DNA of 62,135 bases from an uncultured Balneola sp. (GTDB lineage: Bacteria > Bacteroidota > Rhodothermia > Balneolales > Balneolaceae): positions 1 to 62,135 of the forward strand of contig CAJXQC010000019.1 in the NCBI GenBank assembly GCA_913058495.1, given 5' to 3'. Position 1 is the stretch's first letter. Every line of letters begins with the position of its first letter. Shown here one piece after another: positions 54,642 through 62,135 of the stretch. A model generated the notes under the pieces. It was not told where the DNA came from and ran no database searches. It saw only the letters and a program-made list of their open reading frames with translations. A program made the translations under genes and the position numbers.

Positions 54642-56611
54642 TCTGCTACCTTCTTAATTACAACGCGTTCCGTATTATCCTTCACAATCCCATCATACAT
54701 AAACCGAAGTTCGTCGTACTCTGTTGGAAGTAATCTTTTTCGTGAAATTATATAGTCATATCTCACGGTTAATTTATTCCCGGATACCTGAACCAGTCTA
54801 ACATACCCGCCTGCATTCTTTGTTAATTTATATCCTCTTGATTCAGGATACTCCGCAATTTCCCAACCTTCCGGTATTTCAAAATTTATGATAACTCTTT
54901 TATTAAAAGTGTAATCATAGTCAATGGGGTATGTTCTTGTTTTCTTTTTAAAAGGGTTTTCGGTTATCGCTTCAATTAACATTGGGTTCAGGTAAATGAC
55001 ATTTTCCGAATTATCAGTTTCAAGTCTGAAATCAACAGAATAATTAAACTCATTTACAGTTTCTTCATCAACGTGTACTGAATCAATTTTGAGATTATCT
55101 GCATTCGTAAAAACAACTTCTTCAACTTCTTTGCTCATTACCGAATCTTCCTGAGACAAAATTTCTTTGTACAAATAACCCAGGTAACCATAGTTTTTAG
55201 ATTGCAGATTACCAGTAATTTCACCGTCTTCATTAATAGAAACATTTACAAAATTAACTAATCTGTTATCACTATTATTTTTCAGATCTATCCATTCGAT
55301 CTTATTATTTTCATTGATAACAAATCCTTTTCCGTTTATAGCCGAAGACGGCAATAAGGTGTAGGGTCTTTTTTCATTTTTGGCATCCAACAGATACACT
55401 TTATCATCAATAACTACTTTAGTAATCGTGTGATTAAATTGATTATCCAGAGGATATATCCCAATGATTTCACCATTGTTGGTAGTACTAATCGCTACCG
55501 GTTTTGCATTTATGCCTGCTTCTTTCAGCATTTGAGTTAGTATCAGGTTTATTTCGCTGCCATTACCTGTTCCTTTCTTATATATTTTATCCAGATCTTC
55601 CTCTATGTAAAACCTATGATCTTCATTCCAATCCATAACAGAACTTACGTGATCATAGATCGCAATCATTTTATCCAGCTCCGTCTCTGTCCCTTCAATT
55701 GCGTCGTTTGTTTTCTCTTTAAGTAAAGAACTTGATTTTAAACGTTTCCCATAGTTATCAGAATCGTTTATAGCTTCTAATACTGTAGCCCATGAATTCA
55801 AAACCGATTCTCTGGCACTTGTTGGAAATTTATAAGAAGCTAATTGAAACCTGATTTGAGCAAGATAATCGACTTTAGCCTTCATAAAAGGTTCTGCCTC
55901 AATAGCTGGAACATCCTTCATTATATAATGATACTTTGTTCCTGAGTATCCGAAGCCTCCTCCCCAGCTGTTATTTGCAATTTCATTATAGGGTTCTTCC
56001 TCGTTTACATAAAAAGGATGATAACCTCTGGTATACGTTAAGTAATCGAACCATTCAGGAATACTAAGTGTATATTCGCTCCAGATTACCGGATACTGTT
56101 TTTGAAAATACCAATCCGGAATATCTATGGCAGATTCTGATTTCATTTCATACCTATATTCAAGTACTGAACCTTTCCTTAAACCGGGAATAGTAAACTT
56201 TACTTCTTTCCAGGTATCTGAAATCTTATTTTCGAACCTGTCTCTTCTGCCAACCTTTGTTTTAATAACCTTACCGTTTTCATCAATATATTGTGATTCA
56301 GCTTTAATACCCTTTATCTCTTGTTCAGGAAAATCATCCCGGAAACTGATTGAAATATCACCTGCATCAAGCCCCTTATCAGTTAATATTTTAATACGAA
56401 TATGCCTTTCATAATTGACTTCTAATTTTTCTGTGACATATACTTCGCCAACATCAAACAAAACTACGGCATCCGCTGTGGAATCCTTTTCGTATACCTC
56501 CATCTCAAGCATGGCTCGTGAAATATCACCAAAATCCTGTTGCTGACCTACAGCAAATATTTGAAGATATAATGAGGTGAATAGAAGCAAAGAGAAAAAT
56601 TTCCCAGTCAT
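54638..56611 (-). CDS. DUF3857/transglutaminase-like protein, active-site Cys not conserved
   Basis: The protein is 657 residues with a signal peptide (FFSLLLFTSLYLQIFAVGQQ). It shares the plan and many motifs of the next gene (YRYEMKSESAIDIPDWYFQKQYPV; QFNHTITKVVIDDKVYLLDAKNEK). At the position of the catalytic GDCK the sequence reads GTGNGSEINLIL, so the Cys is replaced, while the His is kept. It is probably a non-enzymatic partner or has altered chemistry. Confidence 0.8.
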   Translation of the reverse strand: MTGKFFSLLLFTSLYLQIFAVGQQQDFGDISRAMLEMEVYEKDSTADAVVLFDVGEVYVTEKLEVNYERHIRIKILTDKGLDAGDISISFRDDFPEQEIKGIKAESQYIDENGKVIKTKVGRRDRFENKISDTWKEVKFTIPGLRKGSVLEYRYEMKSESAIDIPDWYFQKQYPVIWSEYTLSIPEWFDYLTYTRGYHPFYVNEEEPYNEIANNSWGGGFGYSGTKYHYIMKDVPAIEAEPFMKAKVDYLAQIRFQLASYKFPTSARESVLNSWATVLEAINDSDNYGKRLKSSSLLKEKTNDAIEGTETELDKMIAIYDHVSSVMDWNEDHRFYIEEDLDKIYKKGTGNGSEINLILTQMLKEAGINAKPVAISTTNNGEIIGIYPLDNQFNHTITKVVIDDKVYLLDAKNEKRPYTLLPSSAINGKGFVINENNKIEWIDLKNNSDNRLVNFVNVSINEDGEITGNLQSKNYGYLGYLYKEILSQEDSVMSKEVEEVVFTNADNLKIDSVHVDEETVNEFNYSVDFRLETDNSENVIYLNPMLIEAITENPFKKKTRTYPIDYDYTFNKRVIINFEIPEGWEIAEYPESRGYKLTKNAGGYVRLVQVSGNKLTVRYDYIISRKRLLPTEYDELRFMYDGIVKDNTERVVIKKVAE

Positions 56612-56856
56612 AAAAATGTATTTTTTATTAATCTTTGGTCGAATGTAAATAATAATTTATAAACTTGTTTATCCGTTTTTTATCATAAACTTAAAGCTGT
56701 ATTTCATGATGCTTTTGTTGACCAAAATTTTCAGTCAACACCAATCTAATAACTCATTATCCGCCAATTGAAAAGAGTTGAACATTCCTTTCTTTGTTTG
56801 TCCCCTTTTTGTATTCTGAATTGTTATCTGAGTAACTATCAACCAAATACGGAACC
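56612..56856. other. Divergent intergenic region
   Basis: This is 245 bp between divergent genes, AT-rich, with no gene. It probably holds promoters for the DUF3857 pair (minus) and the DinB gene (plus); none is distinctive enough to mark. Confidence 0.4.
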
Positions 56857-57447
56857 ATGAAAAAACTACTACTTATTCTGGTGATGAGTGTATTTGCACT
56901 TCCTGCAATAGCTCAACTCACACAAACGGAACGGGATTTTGCGATCAGCTATTTAAAAGCTACACATAGCAATATTGTTGAAACGGTGAAAAGTCTTCCT
57001 GATGATGCTTTTAACTATAAACCAAAAGAAGGTGGTTGGTCAGTTTCAAATGCTCTGGAACATATACTACTTACCGAAACTGCATTCTTTGGAATGGCGC
57101 AAGGTACACTAGCCAATGACGAATCAATGTCTGAAAATGACCTTTCCGGTAAAGACGGTGTATTAATTGGAATGTTAGCTAACAGAGGCACCAAGGTTAA
57201 AACGGCAGCACCATTCGAACCATCCGGCAAATGGGACAGCAAAGCTAAAATGTTAGCTGAACTTGAAAAATCCAGAACTAAAATTGTTGAATTTTTAAGC
57301 TCAACAGATGCCGACCTTAGAGGTCATATTACAACGATCCCTGTTGGAGAAGTAGATGTATATCAGATCATTCTTATTATAGCGTCTCACAGCCAAAGAC
57401 ATACATTCCAAATGCAGGAAGTACTTGCTGAAATGAATGCGATGTAA
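56857..57447 (+). CDS. Secreted DinB-family protein
   Basis: The protein is 196 residues with a signal peptide (MKKLLLILVMSVFALPAIAQ). The four-helix DinB fold is recognisable by the segments WSVSNALEHILLTETAFFGMA and IIASHSQRHTFQMQEVL, which contain the His residues that bind the metal (HILLTE, SHSQRHT). DinB relatives include mycothiol- and bacillithiol-dependent enzymes; the secreted Bacteroidota type has no known substrate. Confidence 0.85.
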   Translation: MKKLLLILVMSVFALPAIAQLTQTERDFAISYLKATHSNIVETVKSLPDDAFNYKPKEGGWSVSNALEHILLTETAFFGMAQGTLANDESMSENDLSGKDGVLIGMLANRGTKVKTAAPFEPSGKWDSKAKMLAELEKSRTKIVEFLSSTDADLRGHITTIPVGEVDVYQIILIIASHSQRHTFQMQEVLAEMNAM

Positions 57448-57469
57448 TTGATTCTTGATCAATGCCTTT

Positions 57470-57500
57470 AAGCTCATTGTGAAAACAATGGGCTTTTTTT
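57470..57500 (+). terminator. Rho-independent terminator after the DinB gene
   Basis: AAGCTCATTG pairs with CAATGGGCTT (one G-T wobble), loop TGAAAA, followed by a T run. Confidence 0.8.
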
Positions 57501-57578
57501 ATATAATTTTTGCCTTCTTTTAATGTTTTGATAATGGTTGTTTCGTATCCTTAGTAAAATTGAAATTAAATCAGGTCC

Positions 57579-58511
57579 ATGAAAAAAATTCTAGCTTCTA
57601 CCCTTGTACTCTCTTTTATTCTAACGCTAACTTTGAATCCGGCTTCCGGGATTTCATGGAATGCAACGGGACATCGTGTAATTGCAGCCATAGCCTGGGA
57701 TAATCTTACTCCCACAGCTAAAGAAAATATCATGACCATTCTTAAACAAGCACCGGAAGATTCCGATCTTATGGACTTCTATGACAAAGAAAGCGAACAT
57801 GCTGATAAATTTTATTTCATGAATGCCGCTTACTGGCCTGATGTAGTTCGTGACAGAGATGAGAAAGCACGTTATGATAAATACCATAAAGGTCCGTGGC
57901 ATTACGTAGGCAGTTACTGGAGGCAAACAGAAAACGGTCCTGTGGATGCAGAAGGCTTTGTAGACGATGAACATATTGTGGAAAGGATTTCTTTATTCAG
58001 AGAAACTTTGAACAGCGACGAAACCTCTGCTGAAGAAAAAGCTATTCAGATAGCATGGGTACTTCACTTGGTTGGCGATATCCATATGCCTTTACACAAT
58101 ACTTCACGTGTTACAAAAGAAACTCCTGACGGAGATCGAGGCGGAAACAGCTTTGAATTAAGCGACAGCTGGCCATGGAATTTACATGCTTATTGGGATG
58201 GAATTATTGATGTAGCTAATCCTAAAGATGATGACGTTGAAGATTTCGATTATTATTTAAAAAATGCAGAAATGATTGAAGAAAAGCATCCTAAGTCAGA
58301 GTTTAAGGATTTGATAGATCTTCAGAATTCCCAAGTTTGGAATAAAGAAGGAAAAGAGATCACAATGAAGAATTTGTATCCGCAAGAGCTGAAACAAAAT
58401 GAGCAGCCTTCTCAGGAATACAAAGAAATGGCTTACAAAATTGCCCAAAAAAGAATGGCTCTCTCCGGCTACAGAATGGCTGAATTTCTGAATGATATTT
58501 TTGGGGAGTAA
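57579..58511 (+). CDS. S1/P1-family nuclease
   Basis: The protein is 310 residues with a signal peptide ending around LNPASGIS. The mature start WNATGHRVIAAIAWDNL gives the N-terminal Trp and His used as zinc ligands. Other ligands sit in LVGDIHMPLHNT, and Asp/His in YWPDVVRD. The trinuclear zinc enzymes cut single-stranded DNA or RNA outside the cell, possibly for phosphate or nucleotide scavenging. Confidence 0.9.
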   Translation: MKKILASTLVLSFILTLTLNPASGISWNATGHRVIAAIAWDNLTPTAKENIMTILKQAPEDSDLMDFYDKESEHADKFYFMNAAYWPDVVRDRDEKARYDKYHKGPWHYVGSYWRQTENGPVDAEGFVDDEHIVERISLFRETLNSDETSAEEKAIQIAWVLHLVGDIHMPLHNTSRVTKETPDGDRGGNSFELSDSWPWNLHAYWDGIIDVANPKDDDVEDFDYYLKNAEMIEEKHPKSEFKDLIDLQNSQVWNKEGKEITMKNLYPQELKQNEQPSQEYKEMAYKIAQKRMALSGYRMAEFLNDIFGE

Positions 58512-58526
58512 TTAAAATATAGATTA

Positions 58527-58557
58527 AAAAAAAAGCAGAGTTCATAGGTTCTACTTT
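58527..58557 (+). terminator. Weak terminator after the S1/P1 nuclease
   Basis: AAAAAAGCAGA ... TCTACTTTTTTA forms an AT-rich hairpin with one mismatch, flanked by A and T runs. Confidence 0.5.
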
Positions 58558-58562
58558 TTTAT

Positions 58563-58655
58563 TTATTGCTTATCCGTCAAAGAACTAACGCCAGGCAGGT
58601 CTTTACCCTCAAGATATTCCAAGCTTGCTCCTCCACCAGTAATTGTAATTACACA
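58563..58655 (-). pseudogene. pgk: Remnant of phosphoglycerate kinase 3' end
   Basis: Read on minus, the frame gives VITITGGGASLEYLEGKDLP, then GVSSLTDKQ and TAA (58563-58565). This is the C-terminus of phosphoglycerate kinase, whose family ends with STGGGASLEYLEGKELPG-like sequence. Only about 30 codons remain; upstream the match stops within a few residues (VITI in place of the usual HIS). No start or nucleotide-binding part is nearby. It is a leftover from a deletion or rearrangement, or from an incomplete gene copy. Confidence 0.75.
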
Positions 58656-58753
58656 GCTTATTTTAAGAGGATATAAACCCAAAAAGGCACGTTTTCTATA
58701 CCCTCAACAAATGATAGTCTAAAAAAGACTAATAAAGTTAGTATCTTACCGTC

Positions 58754-59887
58754 ATGAAATTGAATTCCTACCTACTTTTATTTCTTTCAGTAATCCTTTT
58801 TTTAGTCGCAACCTGTGATTCCCCAGTTGCTGAAGAAGGGCCTCCGCACCCTGAATTCCCTCTTCCTATTAATGAGAAAATCAGCCTGTTACGTAACTGT
58901 TGTAATACTTCCCTACCGGAGTATGAAAATTTCCATCTGGCTGAATGGACTCCCGGGCAAGTGTATACCGCACTACAAATGCGTCGCTTAACCCTGGAAC
59001 CCAGAACCTCGGTTCCTTTTGTGATTTCAGAGGAATATTTCGGTGGGGATGTGATGTACATGACTAAAAGCACCTCTGAGAATATATTATATGCAATACA
59101 AGTAACGGAGTATGGAGAATCGGTAGGGCGACTCAACATATATAATCTAGCGGCTGAGGAGTCTAAAGCTGTTCAGAACAGCAACGGGTTCCCAATATAT
59201 GTCCGTCATGAGGACAAAGCATTTACCACCATTCGCGATAGCACCTATAACATTTCCTCCATTCGCATTCGAGAGCTTTCTGACAGCTCGCTGCTCAAAG
59301 TCTATTACAGTTATGGAAACGCCGATACGGGCTTAGAAGCAGGCTACTATCGTTTGCGTGAATCCGGCCCGCCCGATGAATTATTGCTTGCACATTCCAA
59401 TCCGAACGGCCCTCGAGAAACGATTAACGGCTTTGATTTGTCTCCTGATGGATCGACTTTGCTTTATCCGATTCATCACGCTTTTGTCCCGGGCTTCGCT
59501 TATGGCGGTCCGCCACCGGAACTTGCGACGTTAAATTTGGAAACCGGAGCTCAAGAAATCCTTCCTGTGGATTTTAACCGCCAACAGTTTCTTTGGGCGC
59601 GCTACCATCCGAGTGGCGAAAAATTGGTAGTTAGCAACTACCCACGTAATATAGTGGGGATATCTAAAAAATCGGTAGATGTGGATTCCATGTACATCGT
59701 GGATTTGAATACCTTCGATCGTCGCCCCCTTAACACCCGCACCTGGGATCAGTACTACACAGCCGACATCTTTCCCGACTGGAGCCCTGACGGCAATTAT
59801 CTGATTTATAGTAGTACGCACGTGAATCCTAACAGTACTTCCATTGGAAGATATTCGGTGTATACCATGGATATGAAGGAAGAGTAA
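58754..59887 (+). CDS. Beta-propeller lipoprotein (TolB/WD40-like)
   Basis: The protein is 377 residues with a lipoprotein signal (lipobox VATC at about residues 18-21). It holds repeated propeller-type blades (GFDLSPDGSTLLYP, WARYHPSGEKLVVSNYP, DIFPDWSPDGNYLIYSSTH) like TolB/PD40 proteins. The N-terminal CNTSLPEYENFHL and similar parts are unrecognised. Likely a surface or periplasmic scaffold. It is followed by the interrupted metalloprotease. Confidence 0.75.
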   Translation: MKLNSYLLLFLSVILFLVATCDSPVAEEGPPHPEFPLPINEKISLLRNCCNTSLPEYENFHLAEWTPGQVYTALQMRRLTLEPRTSVPFVISEEYFGGDVMYMTKSTSENILYAIQVTEYGESVGRLNIYNLAAEESKAVQNSNGFPIYVRHEDKAFTTIRDSTYNISSIRIRELSDSSLLKVYYSYGNADTGLEAGYYRLRESGPPDELLLAHSNPNGPRETINGFDLSPDGSTLLYPIHHAFVPGFAYGGPPPELATLNLETGAQEILPVDFNRQQFLWARYHPSGEKLVVSNYPRNIVGISKKSVDVDSMYIVDLNTFDRRPLNTRTWDQYYTADIFPDWSPDGNYLIYSSTHVNPNSTSIGRYSVYTMDMKEE

Positions 59888-59950
59888 CGGTGAGTTGATT
59901 AAAGAAAAAACTTCCGTCCTAAAATAAGAATACTAACTAACCACACAGAG

Positions 59951-62088
59951 ATGAAGAATTTTTTACAAAGACTAACAACAATGGTTTTTGGGCTTTTACT
60001 ACTAGCTAGCATGCCAAACACCACAACTGCCCAGCATACTGTGGAGGTAAGTGGGGAGTTTATTTTTGACAATGGTATTCAACAATATGGAGTGTATGGC
60101 TTACGGTTGTATTAATATTTTTAGGACATTGACGATACTGTGGGACCAGAGCTACTATTTCCTACGGAGGACATTGAAGGAAAAACCTTTGATACAGTGA
60201 ACGAAGATGGGTCCTTTGCCTTTGATTTTTATTATTCCGGTGATCTAAGTAAATATGATTCAGTAGTGGTGTTGTCCTCCGCCCAAAATGCCGCAGCTAT
60301 AATTGAAGGTGAAGCAGGGGTTGTAGACGGGGGAAGTTGTGAGCCTGAAGATCCGAGAATGGAGTGTGCTAATAAAGTCGTGCCTAAGATCGGAGGCGGT
60401 TATAACGCCACTCCCATGGATACCATTGGTTTTTTTGCAGTTGCTACAGGCATTAAACGAGGCATTAATGGCAGTAGTTCCACCATTTCGGTAACCAATG
60501 CAAATGGAAAATTGAAAGATGAAGTGGGATTGGCGCTACGTGGAGCTATGCTGTCTCGGGAGTACCTGTTGGAGCGTTATGGCACAAGCAGCCCAAGTTA
60601 CTCATTGCCACCGATTCGTATAAATTTTGATTTAGATGATCCTGGTAAAAATCCAGAAAATGATGAAGGACAATTTAGACCCCAAAGAAGCCCAGTAGAC
60701 ATTTCCCTTAAATCTTTAGATTTGGACTTAACTACAGTAGCCCATGAATATGGACACTATGTGAATCACCGTATGTGGAATGCCAATTCTCTCCGTTTTG
60801 CCAACTTAAGCACTGTAGAAAGTGGGTTAATCGAAGGTTGGGCTCAGTTTTACTCGTTCGCGGTTCGTAACTGGGCAAATAATATGTACGCCGAGCCTTT
60901 AGAAGACGACGATGACAATATGGAAGAAGACCCATTTAAATTTACCCCCTATGCAGGAAATCCATATATAAGTACAATTCCTGATGCACCTCGCGCAGCC
61001 AGTTATATGTGGAATGTGTATGACGGCCCGAATTCTGGAGATTTTCATGCACCCAAGTACAGCGGAAAGGATAACGATGATGTGGAAGTTGATCCAATTC
61101 GCGTGTTTACGATTATGCAAAATATTGATGCCACCGAGCAAACCTATGCAGACTTTCATGATGACTACATAAGCGGGCTTACGCTAAAACAACAAAGCTC
61201 CATCACAAGTATTAAAAACTTTACCGATGACCCAACTGGCGATGCCATGCGTCCAATAACTGCCAAAAATATGACTTCCCAGCAAAACAGCGGAACTATT
61301 GATTTTGATTGGGAGAACCAAAGTTATGGGAGCAGCGAAGATTACCGTAACGATAGCGGAGCCTATCATGAGCTGTATGTGGATAACGAAGATGGCTTGC
61401 AATCACTATCTGGTCAGATTTCTTACAACGGAACTTCAACAACTTATTCCTTTGGTAGCAGTGCCTTCTCAGGAAATTATCAGATCAGAACCTTTAACGC
61501 GGCAGGTGAAGCGCTCAATTACACTACTGTATTTTTAGGCATTAATGCGCCCACTGGGTTGGAAGTAACTAATGAAAGCGCCACCTTTGGAGGGCCTCGA
61601 CTGGATTGGGACGATCATCCAGGCTCAGTGGATAACTACCTCGTATTTCGGTACCGCTCTGATCCCCCACAAGGTCAGCCTCATACCCAACAGATTGGGA
61701 GTACTACTTCTAGCCAGTTTACCGATATAAATGTAGCCATCAACGGAACTTCCGAAACGTTTGACTATCATGTAGTGGCGGAGAAAGGAGTATTTCATTC
61801 CGCCAAGTCCAACATTGTATCGGTAACAGGAGACGATGCTTCCCCGTTTAAACGAATAGCTGACGAAAAAGAAGTGTTACCAGAAGTATATGCGATGGGA
61901 CAAAACTATCCGAATCCTTTTAACCCAACTACTCAACTTAGCTACGACTTACCGGAACAAGCCCAAGTAACCGTTGTGGTGTATAACATGCTTGGGAGGA
62001 AAGTACAGACATTAGTTCATGCTACTAAAACCGCTGGAAGTCATCAAATTTCCTTTGATGCTTCCCGATTATCGAACGGAGTATACAT
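59951..62088 (+). pseudogene. Secreted zinc metalloprotease with a type IX sorting domain, interrupted by two in-frame stops and cut by the contig end
   Basis: The frame starts at ATG 59951 with a signal peptide (MVFGLLLLASMPNTTTAQ). It meets TAA at 60113 and TAG at 60122 (three codons apart) and then continues in the same frame, with no further stop, to the adapter at 62089. The large part has no start codon of its own at the right place. Domains: HEYGH zinc motif (60743-60757) in a metalloprotease fold, with EGWAQFYS as likely third-ligand segment; a fibronectin-III-like region (APTGLEVTNESATFGGPRLD); then YPNPFNPTTQLSYDLP, the type IX secretion sorting domain. About 710 codons are seen; the 3' end is missing. 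Confidence 0.75.
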
Positions 62089-62135
62089 CTGTCTCTTATA
62101 CACATCTCCGAGCCCACGAGACCTCTCTACATCTC
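62089..62135 (+). other. Illumina Nextera adapter and index (artefact, not genomic)
   Basis: The 19-base mosaic end CTGTCTCTTATACACATCT (62089-62107) is followed by CCGAGCCCACGAGAC (62108-62122), then CTCTCTAC (62123-62130), which matches Nextera i7 index N707, and ATCTC, the start of the P7 tail. Read in frame from the gene before it, the adapter gives the well-known false peptide CLLYTSPSPRD. Confidence 0.98.

Noticed and set aside
59951-60115. Independent 54-residue secreted peptide gene
   Set aside because: It ends in stops that are in frame with the long metalloprotease frame, which lacks a start and signal peptide; the two are parts of one gene.
1-62135. CRISPR array
   Set aside because: The repeats present are few, palindromic and gene-sized apart; no regularly spaced short direct repeats or cas genes were seen.

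Overview
The window is a 62 kb contig from a low-GC Gram-negative bacterium of the Bacteroidota/Balneolota (FCB) group. Several features point there: a secreted protein ending in a type IX secretion sorting domain (YPNPFNPTT type), a DUF5723 outer-membrane barrel, GldE-like CNNM/CBS proteins, a TonB-family protein, DUF3857 transglutaminase-like proteins and many small lipoproteins. The Balneolota assignment is an inference from gene content. The last 47 bases (62089-62135) are Illumina Nextera adapter with an i7 index, so the contig really ends at 62088.

Most of the window is ordinary chromosome. It carries a mechanosensitive channel with an Ig-like lipoprotein (1.2-4.3 kb), an LpoB-type module (4.4-6.4 kb), NAD salvage pncB/pncA plus an FAD oxidoreductase (6.5-9.6 kb), and a DUF5723 barrel with a large lipoprotein (9.7-13.4 kb). 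These are followed by tRNA-Ser(GGA), tonB-plsC-murQ-biotin carboxylase-phytoene synthase (14-18.9 kb) and lacI-type regulator-purC (19-21 kb). Further right lie a PspA/coiled-coil/crotonase/CNNM/AAA+ cluster (38.4-44.3 kb), a pyrimidine nucleoside phosphorylase, pdxB, an M48 protease, murB, a second CNNM protein, ssb, two DUF3857 proteins, a DinB protein, an S1/P1 nuclease, a propeller lipoprotein and a broken metalloprotease at the contig end.

The striking part is two gene-cassette arrays of integron type. At 21-33.2 kb, immediately after purC, a 280-residue tyrosine recombinase on the minus strand is followed by an attI-like site and four cassettes, all reading away from it. The cassettes are: type III restriction-modification mod+res (4.8 kb); a small frameshifted gene; a DUF262/DUF1524 (GmrSD-like) gene; and a TPP enzyme plus an FMN-binding glutamate-synthase-like protein. 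Each cassette starts with GTT plus 6-7 bases, and ends with the exact reverse complement of that same sequence inside the next palindromic site. This is the R'/R'' rule of integron cassettes. The recombinase, however, has XerD-like spacing and appears to lack the extra domain typical of IntI. Its sites also have a different body (AAC-AAC-GTGTATA ... TCATATACAAGACC-GTT) from classical attC. A 61-bp near-identical direct repeat flanks the recombinase. It ends at the cassette crossover point and begins in the last codons of purC, as if the recombinase gene itself had arrived as a unit.

The second array, at 1-1032, reads on the minus strand. It has two cassettes with more classical (Vibrio-like) attC sites and no integrase in view. 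One of its two genes carries an amber codon. The regions around the right array's end (33.2-38.2 kb) hold accessory metabolic and regulatory genes: a short Crp-like protein, DoxX, an HxlR regulator divergent from an FAD monooxygenase, a Gfo/Idh/MocA oxidoreductase and a YdeI-like protein.
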